Shown piece by piece: positions 1-6,763 of a DNA stretch of 13,339 nucleotides. The notes under the pieces were generated by a model that saw nothing but the letters and a program-made list of their open reading frames with translations, made no database searches and was not told the origin of the DNA. The stretch spans positions 1 to 13,339 of the forward strand of contig JBBRMQ010000108.1 in assembly GCA_038230775.1 (NCBI GenBank), given 5' to 3'. How positions within the stretch are numbered: the stretch's first letter is position 1; every line of letters starts with the position of its first letter. The position numbers and the translations under genes were made by a program. This DNA is from JBBRMQ01 sp038230775. GTDB lineage: Bacteria > Acidobacteriota > Thermoanaerobaculia > Gp7-AA8.

Positions 1-58
1 ACCGGTGTGGGTAGGGCGGCTCGATGCTCGTGTTGCGCACCGCCCTACCCACACCGGT
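1..58. repeat. Palindromic repeat with GTGTGG-type ends
   Basis: A perfect 19-bp inverted repeat: ACCGGTGTGGGTAGGGCGG at 1-19 pairs with its reverse complement at 40-58, leaving a 20-nt loop. It lies downstream of the minus-strand gene ending at 123, so it could act as a terminator-like hairpin, but there is no T-run. Its arms contain GTGTGG, as do the palindromes at 1841-1893 and 12727-12778, so it is better seen as a member of a repeat family. It starts exactly at the window edge and may extend further left. Confidence 0.8.
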
Positions 59-122
59 CCCTCGCTACGCGCGGGGTGACATTCATACAGCGACCTCGCA
101 CAGCCTGCTTCGCAACGCTCTC

Positions 123-1316
123 CTACGCGAAGCCCTTCGGCCGCTCGTCGATTGAAGAGGCGAGATCGATCATTCCGGCGGTGAAAACCGGATCGACGAG
201 CTTCAGCTTCAGCGGCTTCTTCGCCGCCGCTGCGCGAAACACGATCGCGCTCTCGTCGGCCATCACCGTCACCTCGGACAGCGATCCGAGGGTGTGGTCC
301 TGTTTCTTCTTGCCTTCGAGGACGGCGCGCCGGCTCGTCACGTGCAACGTCCCATTGCCCGACGGCGACTGATGCACGCAATACTCCTGAAACGCGAGTT
401 GCGTCGTGCATTGCTGCCGGGGAAGCTTCTTCGGGCTCAAGCCCGCGAGCTTTCGGAACTCCTCGATCGCTTTCGTTTCTTCGGGGACATCCTGATCCGC
501 GATGCCGAACCCTTTGCGAACCGCGGCGAGCTGTTCCTGTTGCACGGTGCCCAGGCGATCGTCGGCGAGGAGATGCCACACCAGCGTGCGGTAGAAATCG
601 AGCTTCAGCTTTCCCTGATCTTCAGCCGTGAGTCCGGCAGCGGCACCGGCTCGAGTGATCAGCTGCGCGACTTCCGACGCTCGGGTCACGCCGCGTTTGG
701 CGAATTCATCGAATGCAATGAGGAGGATGGTGTGCCGTGCGGCAGCCGACCAGATCTCGTACGGCAGGTCGGCGCGCACGCTCTCCAGTTGCTGGATGGA
801 CTCATCGCTGCGATCGCGTTGCAGCCGGTCGAGCGCCGCGGTGTACGCGGCCAGCATCTCGCGGTTCCGTTTCTCCGTCGCCTCACGCTCCTCGCGCTCG
901 CGCTCCTCGCGCGCGAGGATCGCCTTCCGCTCCTGCACTGTCTTTACGATCGGGACCGCGATCATCGCGAGGCCGAGGATCACTTCCACCCAGCCGGCGG
1001 GACCTTTCCTGGCCAGGACGGCGACGCCGAGAAGGACGAAGATCAAGCCGGCGACGCCGAGGGCGAGGAGTCCGCCATGCTGTTTGAGCGACGTCCAGAA
1101 CGGCGTCGATCGGATGCTTGCCGGGGAGGGAAGCGACGGTGCATCGACGCGATCGCGGCCGCCGAAGAAAAAGCCCTCCCCGCGGTGACGGACGAATTCA
1201 CCGCCGGCACCGGTGCTGAGTTGCGGATCACGATCGACGGCCGTTGCCTCGCGGCGCGGCGTCACGCCGAACCGGACAGCGCCGAGGGCGAGTCTCTTTT
1301 CAACGAAGAATGTCAT
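123..1316 (-). CDS. Membrane protein of unknown function with TerB-like and PH-like regions
   Basis: A 397-residue protein of unknown function. Residues 1-55 include a Gly-rich stretch (ALGAVRFGVTPRRE, then LSTGAGGEF) loosely like DUF4236-type N-termini. Residues about 82-102 and 107-125 are hydrophobic and probably form two membrane helices. Residues 128-165 are a highly charged Glu/Arg coiled coil. Residues 230-292 (LLADDRLGTVQQEQLAAV) look like a TerB-type helical domain. Residues 322-385 (TLHVTSRRAVLEGKKKQ, ending in a DPVFTAGMIDLA helix) look like a bacterial PH-like fold. These domain calls come from pattern memory and are moderate at best. The ATG at 1316 lacks a clear Shine-Dalgarno sequence. 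It sits 55 nt downstream of the cytochrome c gene on the same strand, so the two are probably co-transcribed. It ends with TAG. A cytoplasmic sensor or scaffold anchored in the membrane is possible, but no function is claimed. Confidence 0.72.
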   Translation of the reverse strand: MTFFVEKRLALGAVRFGVTPRREATAVDRDPQLSTGAGGEFVRHRGEGFFFGGRDRVDAPSLPSPASIRSTPFWTSLKQHGGLLALGVAGLIFVLLGVAVLARKGPAGWVEVILGLAMIAVPIVKTVQERKAILAREEREREEREATEKRNREMLAAYTAALDRLQRDRSDESIQQLESVRADLPYEIWSAAARHTILLIAFDEFAKRGVTRASEVAQLITRAGAAAGLTAEDQGKLKLDFYRTLVWHLLADDRLGTVQQEQLAAVRKGFGIADQDVPEETKAIEEFRKLAGLSPKKLPRQQCTTQLAFQEYCVHQSPSGNGTLHVTSRRAVLEGKKKQDHTLGSLSEVTVMADESAIVFRAAAAKKPLKLKLVDPVFTAGMIDLASSIDERPKGFA

Positions 1317-1371
1317 TCAGTGCAGCGACTTGCGATGGTCGTGCCCGCTGAGGCCACGCCCGGCGGAGCGA

Positions 1372-1725
1372 TCATTTGAGCGAGAACAGGTAGGCGGTGA
1401 TATCGCGGCTGTCGGCGGGCGTGATGCCGAGGTTTGGCATGGTGTTCTGGGGGTCCATCGCCTGGGGATTCTGCAACCACTTCGTCATCGTCTCGGGCGT
1501 GTTCGGAAACTTGCGCGCGATGAAGCTGCGCGACCCGATGTGGTCGAGCGACGGACCGATCATGCCTTTCGGTCCGGCGATTCCCGGAATGCTGTGGCAT
1601 GCGCTGCAGCCGTACTGATCGATCAGCTGCGCGCCGCGCTTCGCATCTCCCGCGGACGCCGGCCCCTGCGATGACTCCTTGTGGCAGGCGCTTAACAGAA
1701 AAAGAGCCAGGGCGATTCGCTTCAA
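1372..1725 (-). CDS. Mono-heme cytochrome c lipoprotein
   Basis: A 117-residue c-type cytochrome. Residues 1-14 are a lipoprotein signal with lipobox LSAC, so Cys14 should be lipidated and the protein anchored facing the periplasm. One heme site is visible at C40-S-A-C-H44, and Met96 in NTMPNLG is the likely sixth ligand of class I cytochrome c. The GCSACH, IGPSL, NTPE and TMPNLGIT pattern resembles cytochrome c domains that hand electrons to heme-copper oxidases, but no oxidase genes are in view, so the partner is unknown. The start is TTG at 1725, chosen because a strong GAGGAGAGG lies just upstream (1728-1736). It is divergent from the ZIP gene and is followed by the membrane protein at 123-1316. 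Confidence 0.88.
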   Translation of the reverse strand: MKRIALALFLLSACHKESSQGPASAGDAKRGAQLIDQYGCSACHSIPGIAGPKGMIGPSLDHIGSRSFIARKFPNTPETMTKWLQNPQAMDPQNTMPNLGITPADSRDITAYLFSLK

Positions 1726-1727
1726 GA

Positions 1728-1736
1728 CCTCTCCTC
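1728..1736 (-). promoter_or_regulatory. Ribosome binding site deciding a TTG start
   Basis: The minus strand reads GAGGAGAGG here, a close match to the anti-SD sequence, two nucleotides ahead of the TTG at 1725-1723 (the GGAG core lies about 6 nt ahead). It supports TTG as the initiation codon of the cytochrome c lipoprotein. No in-frame ATG gives an equally complete signal peptide. Confidence 0.7.
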
Positions 1737-1748
1737 GTGCAACGACCG

Positions 1749-1754
1749 ATATTA
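1749..1754 (-). promoter_or_regulatory. Possible -10 box for the cytochrome c gene
   Basis: The minus strand reads TAATAT here, about 23 nt before the TTG start, in an otherwise GC-rich gap. No convincing -35 TTGACA-like partner is seen at the expected spacing, so this is only a candidate. Confidence 0.25.
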
Positions 1755-1840
1755 GACATCGATTGGCTTCGCGGGTGGCGCGCTGTTCGCTGGAAAAGCG
1801 ATTTTTCTGGTTCGCGTCTCCGCCGCCTAAGGCGATTCTG

Positions 1841-1893
1841 TGTGTGGACCGGCTTTAGCCGGTCACAACGACCGGCTGAAGCCGGTCCACACA
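1841..1893. repeat. Nested palindrome in a divergent intergenic gap
   Basis: The left arm 1841-1864 and right arm 1870-1893 are 24-nt inverted repeats with one mismatch and a 5-nt loop (ACAAC). Each arm itself contains a palindrome: ACCGGCTTTAGCCGGT on the left and ACCGGCTGAAGCCGGT on the right. The element can therefore fold as one long hairpin or as two small ones. The outer ends are TGTGTGG and CCACACA. It lies 17 bp before the GTG start of the ZIP gene, between two divergent genes, so it is not a terminator for either. Confidence 0.85.
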
Positions 1894-1909
1894 CCGAAAC
1901 GAAACCCTC

Positions 1910-2659
1910 GTGACCCGCTACACTTCCGCCGTGCCCGCACTCTATGCACTCGCTGCATTCGTGATGACGCTCGCCGGCGGCGCGTTCGCGCTCCGCTACC
2001 GGCGCTACATCCTCTACATCATGGCGTTCTCGGCGGGGATGCTGATCGGGGTCGCCTTTCTCGATCTGCTGCCGGAAGTTGCGGCGGCAGCATTTCATGA
2101 GGGAATCGATCTTCGAATCCTGATGATGACGCTCCTGGCGGGGTTTGTCGGCATCTTCCTGCTCGAGAAGCTGACGATCATTCACAGCGAGAAACAGCAC
2201 GACTCGCCGGGACATCATCACAACGTCGGTCTGGCGGGCGCGCTCGGGCTCTCGTTCCACAGTTTTCTTGACGGGCTGGCGATCGGCGTCGGATTCCAGG
2301 CCGGGACGCAAACGGGATTCGTCGTGCTGGCGGCAGTGGTGGCCCATGATTTCGCCGACGGTCTGAACACCGTGACGTTCATGCTGGCGTCGAAGAACAA
2401 CCGCGCGCGCACGATCGGGCTGCTGGTGATCGATGCCATCGCGCCGGTTGCGGGCGCGCTGACCACGCGCATCATTCACATCGAGCCGCGTGTGGTGGCG
2501 TTCCAGCTCTCCTTCTTCGCCGGCTTCCTCCTCTACCTCGGTGCCAGCGACCTCCTGCCACACGTGCACGAACGGCCGAAAGCGGCGCTGATCGTGTCGA
2601 CGCTGGTCGGTCTGGCGACATCGGCCCTTCTCGTCTACGCCATACAATCTCCGGCATGA
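1910..2659 (+). CDS. ZIP family metal transporter
   Basis: A 249-residue polytopic inner-membrane protein with about 8 hydrophobic segments, as expected for ZIP transporters that import divalent cations such as Zn2+, Fe2+ or Mn2+. The two metal-binding helices are recognisable: H117-S-F-L-D-G in the fourth segment and H146-D-F-A-D-G in the fifth. A His-rich loop (residues 92-104, including GHHH) lies between segments 3 and 4, a common ZIP feature. The binding helices carry Asp where many bacterial ZIPs have HN..EG, so the cation is not predicted. The start is GTG at 1910 without a clear SD; GTG at 1931 is an alternative. Its TGA overlaps the ATG of the S9 peptidase by 4 nt, indicating translational coupling. 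Confidence 0.9.
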   Translation: MTRYTSAVPALYALAAFVMTLAGGAFALRYRRYILYIMAFSAGMLIGVAFLDLLPEVAAAAFHEGIDLRILMMTLLAGFVGIFLLEKLTIIHSEKQHDSPGHHHNVGLAGALGLSFHSFLDGLAIGVGFQAGTQTGFVVLAAVVAHDFADGLNTVTFMLASKNNRARTIGLLVIDAIAPVAGALTTRIIHIEPRVVAFQLSFFAGFLLYLGASDLLPHVHERPKAALIVSTLVGLATSALLVYAIQSPA

Positions 2660-4737
2660 AACGATTGCTGCTGCTGGTGCTCCTCGTCGCCGTGTCGGCG
2701 AATGCCCGTGTCATCACCGAGAAAGATCTCTTCGCATTCAAGTGGATCGCGGATCCGCAGATCTCGCCTGACGGCTCGCAGGTCGCGTACGTGCAGGTCA
2801 CCGTCGACGAGAAGGGCGATCGCTACCAGACATCGATCTGGAGCGTGTCGACGAACGGTGGCGTATCGCGACGCATCACGAACGGACCGGCCGACTCGTC
2901 GCCGAGGTGGTCACGGGACGGGAAGATGCTGGCGTTTCTGCGAGGAGGGGAGCGTGACGGGAAGCCGCTGCCCGCGCAGGTGCATGTCCTGCGGCTGGAC
3001 GGCGGCGAGCCGCGCGCGGTGACGTCGCTTCGGCGCGGAGTCACGTCGATCGACTGGTCGCCGGTGAAGAACAGCATCGCGTTCACGGTGGCGACGAAAC
3101 CTGACGACATCGGCGAAGAGAAAAAGTCCGAAGATCACGTCAGCGACGTCCGCATCATCAATCAGGCTGTTTACCGGGCCAACGGCACGGGCTACAACGA
3201 TGTCGAACGGCGCGGCCACCTCTGGGTCATCGATGTTGCGGATGGCGGCGAGAAGCCGACGCAGCTCACGTCGGGAACGTTCAGCGAGGGCGACGTCGAG
3301 TGGTCTCCCGACGGTTCGAAGATCTACTTCACTTCCGAACGCGTGAACGAGCCGTACTACGACGTGCGCACGAACGCGTTGTACTCCGTCCCGGCGAGCG
3401 GTGGAGAGATGACGAAGATCTCGAGTTACGACGGCGGCATCGGCAGCTTCGCCATCAGCCCCGACGGCGGATCGGTGGCGTTCGTCGGAGCGATCGCGCA
3501 TCCCGTGCAGTCGCATACCGAATCGGATCTGTTCGTAGCCTCGACACAGCGGGGATCGCAGGTGCGGAATCTGACGGCGTCCTACGACTACGAAGTGCTC
3601 GGCGGCGTGGGAGGCGATCAGGCTGCGCCGCGAGCGAGCCGTGGACCGCGGCCGGTCTGGAGCGCTGATGGAAAGACGATCCTGCTGACGATCGCCAACG
3701 AAGGAATGGTCAATCTCAGTCGCGTCGACGTGGCCAGCGGCCGCGTGACGCCGTGGACGCAAGGCAAGCACGCCATCGTGACCTACGACATCAACGGCGG
3801 CAAGACGGTCGTACTGAGGTCGACGCCGACGATGATCGGCGATCTCTACGCCATCGCCAATGACGGGGCCATGACCCGGCTGACGAACGCGAACGAGAAG
3901 CTCTGGAGCGAGCTCACGCTCACCGAGCCCGAGGAGATGTGGTGGACGAGCTTCGACGGCCAGCGCATCGAAGGATGGCTGCAGCGCCCGCCGGACTTCG
4001 ACCCATCGAAGAAGTATCCGCTCATCCTCGACATACACGGCGGACCGCATTCGGCGTACGGCTACATCTTCGATCACGAGTTTCAGTGGATGGCAGCGAA
4101 GGGATACGTCGTGCTCTATCCGAACCCGCGCGGCTCCACGACCTACGGCGAGAAGTTCGCGAACATCATCCAGTACCACTATCCCGGCGACGACTACAAA
4201 GACCTGATGGCGGGTGTCGATGCATCGCTCGCCAAGGGCTACATTGATCCAAAGAGACTCGCCGTCACCGGTGGAAGCGGCGGCGGACTGCTCACCAACT
4301 GGGTGATCACGCAGACGGATCGTTTCGCGGCTGCCGTCTCCCAGCGTGACATCGCCGACTGGTCGAACTTCTGGTATGTCGCGGACTTCACGCTCTTCCA
4401 GCCGACGTGGTTCAAGAAGGCGCCGTGGGAGGATCCGGAGGATTTCCGCGCGCGATCTCCGATCACCTACATCGAACGCGTCAAGACACCGCTCATGCTC
4501 ATCCTCGGCGAAGCCGACTGGCGCACGCCGACGATGTCCGGCGGCGAGATGATGTTTCGCGCCCTCAAGTACCGGCACATCCCGACGGTGATGGTGCGTT
4601 TCCCCGACGAGTCGCACGAGTTGTCGCGATCCGGCAAGCCATGGCACAGAGTCGAACGCCTCCAGAACATCGTCAACTGGTTCGACAAATGGATCCTCGG
4701 CAAGCCGATGCCGCAGTACGAAGTGGGCCTTCGTTAA
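2656..4737 (+). CDS. Secreted S9 family peptidase (DPP/acylaminoacyl-peptidase type)
   Basis: A 693-residue serine peptidase. Residues 1-17 (MKRLLLLVLLVAVSANA) form a Sec signal peptide, so it is probably periplasmic. Residues about 30-420 form a TolB/WD40-like beta-propeller with repeated SPDG, WSRDG and WSPDGSK motifs. Residues about 430-693 are the alpha/beta-hydrolase domain with DIHGGPHSAYG (oxyanion region), nucleophile Ser541 in GGSGGG, Asp621 in GEADWRTP and His654 in DESHELS. All three triad residues are present and the length is normal. Members of the family cleave short peptides, often after proline, or remove N-acylated residues; the exact specificity cannot be read here. The ATG overlaps the ZIP stop (ATGA), with no independent SD. 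It may be co-regulated with metal uptake or simply share the operon. Confidence 0.95.
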   Translation: MKRLLLLVLLVAVSANARVITEKDLFAFKWIADPQISPDGSQVAYVQVTVDEKGDRYQTSIWSVSTNGGVSRRITNGPADSSPRWSRDGKMLAFLRGGERDGKPLPAQVHVLRLDGGEPRAVTSLRRGVTSIDWSPVKNSIAFTVATKPDDIGEEKKSEDHVSDVRIINQAVYRANGTGYNDVERRGHLWVIDVADGGEKPTQLTSGTFSEGDVEWSPDGSKIYFTSERVNEPYYDVRTNALYSVPASGGEMTKISSYDGGIGSFAISPDGGSVAFVGAIAHPVQSHTESDLFVASTQRGSQVRNLTASYDYEVLGGVGGDQAAPRASRGPRPVWSADGKTILLTIANEGMVNLSRVDVASGRVTPWTQGKHAIVTYDINGGKTVVLRSTPTMIGDLYAIANDGAMTRLTNANEKLWSELTLTEPEEMWWTSFDGQRIEGWLQRPPDFDPSKKYPLILDIHGGPHSAYGYIFDHEFQWMAAKGYVVLYPNPRGSTTYGEKFANIIQYHYPGDDYKDLMAGVDASLAKGYIDPKRLAVTGGSGGGLLTNWVITQTDRFAAAVSQRDIADWSNFWYVADFTLFQPTWFKKAPWEDPEDFRARSPITYIERVKTPLMLILGEADWRTPTMSGGEMMFRALKYRHIPTVMVRFPDESHELSRSGKPWHRVERLQNIVNWFDKWILGKPMPQYEVGLR

Positions 4738-4759
4738 CGATTGAGAATGACGGTGAGTG

Positions 4760-4898
4760 CCCCTCATCCGCCCTTCGGGCACCTTCTCCCCGCACGCGGG
4801 GAGAAGGGCTACGGTACCCATCACTTCTAGCGCTAACTTACTTAGTAGCCCCTCGCCCCGCGCAGCGGGGAGAGGGTGGCCGAAGGCCGGGTGAGGGG
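4760..4898. repeat. Inverted pair of GC-rich palindromes between convergent genes
   Basis: This holds two hairpin units facing each other. In the left unit the stem is 4782-4793 with 4796-4807 (12 bp perfect). In the right unit it is 4850-4861 with 4865-4876 (one mismatch). The outer 34 nt (4760-4793) match the reverse complement of 4865-4898 at 30 of 34 positions, beginning CCCCTCA. The spacer 4808-4848 is plain and less GC-rich. The pair fills the gap between the stop of the S9 peptidase and the stop of the diheme cytochrome c, ending right against the latter. It could terminate transcription from both sides, although there is no T-run. The 20-mer CCCCTCACCCGGCCTTCGGC (minus strand, 4879-4898) recurs inside the metallophosphoesterase gene. 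Confidence 0.85.
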
Positions 4899-5894
4899 TC
4901 ACATCTTCGCGTCAGGAAAGCTCGTCACCTTGTTCGCCACTGGCTTGATCGTCTTCAGGTAGTCGTAGATGGCGCCGAGGTCGGCGTCGGACATGCCGGC
5001 GAATGCGATCCACGGCATCACCGTGTTCCGACCGGGCGGCGCGGGAGGCGCGTTCGCGGCATTCAGAAATGCGAATGCGCGGAAGCGTCCGATGAACTCT
5101 TCCTTCGTCGCGTGTCCGAGAAAAGCATCCGAGTGCGGCGTCAGGTTCGCGCTGATCACGCGTCCCCACGGCCCGCGCATTTCCCAGCCTCCCGCAAACG
5201 CGCGCGTTTCATCCAGTTTCTGCTTCTCGTTGTGCGGCGTGTGGCATTCGTAGCATCCGGCGATCGTCGTCAGGTAATGGCCGTACGCCAGGTGATCCTT
5301 CGCCGGATCGGGTGCGATGACCGGCGATGTGATGGGCTTCGGAATGAACTTCACGATGAAGTTCACCGGGAAGTCGATCTTCTTCTCCGGAACGGCGTGC
5401 CGGATCGGCTTCAGCGTGCGTAGATACGCGACGATGGAGTGCGCGTCGTCATCGCTCAACTGGCTGAGATGCACGTACGGCATCATTGGAAAGAGCGCAT
5501 TCCCGTTGCGGTCGACGCCCTCGCGCATGGCGCGGAGGATCTCGTCGTCGGACCACTTGCCGAGTCCGAACTCCGGATCCGGCGTGATGTTCTGCGCGCA
5601 CACCAGGCCGGGTACTCCCAGTTTTGCATCGAATGGAAATCCGCCCTGCCCTTCCGTTCCGGGTTTGATCGGGAAGCCGTACGTGGTCAGGTGGTCGGAA
5701 TGGCATCCGAGGCAGTCAGTGACGTTCTCGACGAGGTATTTTCCGCGCTCGAGATGATGCGGGGTGACGTCGATGCGAGCTGTTGATACCTCGCGTGCGG
5801 CAGGCTTTCGCATCGCGAGCCACGTCACGCCGGCGACGGCCAGGGCGGCGACGCCGAGCAGGACTGCTCCAAGGGCCTTGAGAAAGGTCTTCAT
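4899..5894 (-). CDS. Membrane-anchored diheme cytochrome c
   Basis: A 331-residue electron carrier. Residues about 5-28 form an N-terminal membrane helix with no obvious cleavage site, anchoring two periplasmic cytochrome c domains. Heme 1 is at C61-L-G-C-H65 and heme 2 at C214-Y-E-C-H218. The likely axial methionines are Met138 or Met139 (FPMMPYV) and Met293 (NTVMPW). The layout, with SDDEILRAMREGVDRNG and YLRTLKP after each heme, is that of the cytochrome subunits of membrane dehydrogenases (alcohol or aldehyde dehydrogenase type), but no dehydrogenase is present in this window. The ATG at 5894 is preceded by AGAGG about 8 nt upstream. It is divergent from the sirtuin gene with only 41 bp between the starts, so their promoters must overlap. 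Confidence 0.9.
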   Translation of the reverse strand: MKTFLKALGAVLLGVAALAVAGVTWLAMRKPAAREVSTARIDVTPHHLERGKYLVENVTDCLGCHSDHLTTYGFPIKPGTEGQGGFPFDAKLGVPGLVCAQNITPDPEFGLGKWSDDEILRAMREGVDRNGNALFPMMPYVHLSQLSDDDAHSIVAYLRTLKPIRHAVPEKKIDFPVNFIVKFIPKPITSPVIAPDPAKDHLAYGHYLTTIAGCYECHTPHNEKQKLDETRAFAGGWEMRGPWGRVISANLTPHSDAFLGHATKEEFIGRFRAFAFLNAANAPPAPPGRNTVMPWIAFAGMSDADLGAIYDYLKTIKPVANKVTSFPDAKM

Positions 5895-5935
5895 TTCCGG
5901 AACCTCTGCGGGACGATTTTGGATATTTTACACAG

Positions 5936-6763
5936 GTGAACTCTCTCGAGAAGTTCGTCGCGGCTTCGAGCCGCATGGTCGTGCTGACCGGAGCGGGGTG
6001 CAGCACCGAATCGGGGATTCCCGATTACCGCAGCCCCGGAGGTCCGTGGACCCGACACAAACCGATCTACTTCAGTGAATTCGTTCGCAGCGCGGACGTG
6101 CGGCGCTTCTACTGGGCGCGCAGCTTTCGCGGATGGCCGCGATTCGCGGCGGCGCGTCCGAATGCCGCGCATCATGCGCTCGCGCGACTCGAGGCCAGCG
6201 GCAAGGTTGATTTTCTGATCACGCAAAATGTGGACGACCTGCATCAGGAAGCGGGGACGCAGAAGCTCGTACAACTGCATGGACGGAACCGGCTGGTGGT
6301 CTGTCTCGATTGCGGCGTCGAGTTTCCTCGGGCGGCGATTCAGGAGAGTCTTGCGTCGTTGAACGCGGAGTGGCGCGGCGACGGGTTGAATGCGGACGAG
6401 GCGGACTTCGCGCCCGATGGCGATGCCGAGTTGAGCCGCGACGCGGTGAAGGACTTCACCGTATTGCCGTGCGAGCGGTGCGGCGGCGTGCTGAAGCCGG
6501 CCGTCGTTTTCTTCGGCGAGTCGGTTCCGGCGGGCAAGGTCTCGGTGGCGATGGAACGGCTCGAGGGGGCGGATGCGCTTCTCGTCGTCGGGTCATCGCT
6601 CACCGTGTGGTCGGGCTTTCGATTCGTGAAACGCGCGGCGGAGCGCGGGCTGCCGATCGCGATCGTGAACATCGGACCGACGCGCGGCGACGATCTGGCG
6701 ACGCTCAAGGTCGAAGCGCAGTGCGGCGAGGTTCTTCAGGGCCTGGTCGGAACGGCGGGCTGA
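5936..6763 (+). CDS. Class II (SIRT4-like) Sir2 NAD-dependent deacylase
   Basis: A 275-residue sirtuin that removes acyl groups from lysine, or transfers ADP-ribose, using NAD+. Visible signatures are GAGCSTESGIPDYRS (residues 19-33), QNVDDLH (97-103), catalytic His115 in QLHGRN, a zinc site of C123/C126 and C179/C182, VVGSSL (217-222) and NIGPTR (245-250). The pattern WARSFRGWP, CLDCG followed by PRAAIQE, LKPAVVFFGE and the IVNIGPTRGDDL tail follow mammalian SIRT4 as I remember it, which places it in class II rather than with CobB. The protein is intact and probably cytoplasmic. The start is GTG at 5936. The next ATG (residue 14) would remove the helix before the NAD-binding loop, so it is less likely. 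Its 3' end overlaps the convergent glycosyltransferase by 28 bp. The substrate is not predictable from context. Confidence 0.93.
   Translation: MNSLEKFVAASSRMVVLTGAGCSTESGIPDYRSPGGPWTRHKPIYFSEFVRSADVRRFYWARSFRGWPRFAAARPNAAHHALARLEASGKVDFLITQNVDDLHQEAGTQKLVQLHGRNRLVVCLDCGVEFPRAAIQESLASLNAEWRGDGLNADEADFAPDGDAELSRDAVKDFTVLPCERCGGVLKPAVVFFGESVPAGKVSVAMERLEGADALLVVGSSLTVWSGFRFVKRAAERGLPIAIVNIGPTRGDDLATLKVEAQCGEVLQGLVGTAG

Noticed and set aside
1313..2647. Minus-strand open frame (444 codons) opposite the ZIP and cytochrome genes
   Set aside because: Its translation is low-complexity and charged, and it covers two well-supported genes in other frames.
4738..4898. CRISPR array
   Set aside because: There are only two units, inverted relative to each other, with no regular spacers and no cas genes nearby.
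2911..4902. Long minus-strand open frame (663 codons) opposite the S9 peptidase
   Set aside because: It is a GC-driven shadow frame. The plus strand carries a complete S9 peptidase with signal peptide and triad, and the antisense translation is Arg/His-rich with no recognisable motif.
1372..5894. A respiratory gene cluster formed by the two cytochrome c genes
   Set aside because: They are 3 kb apart with a plus-strand operon between them and no oxidase or dehydrogenase subunits in the window.
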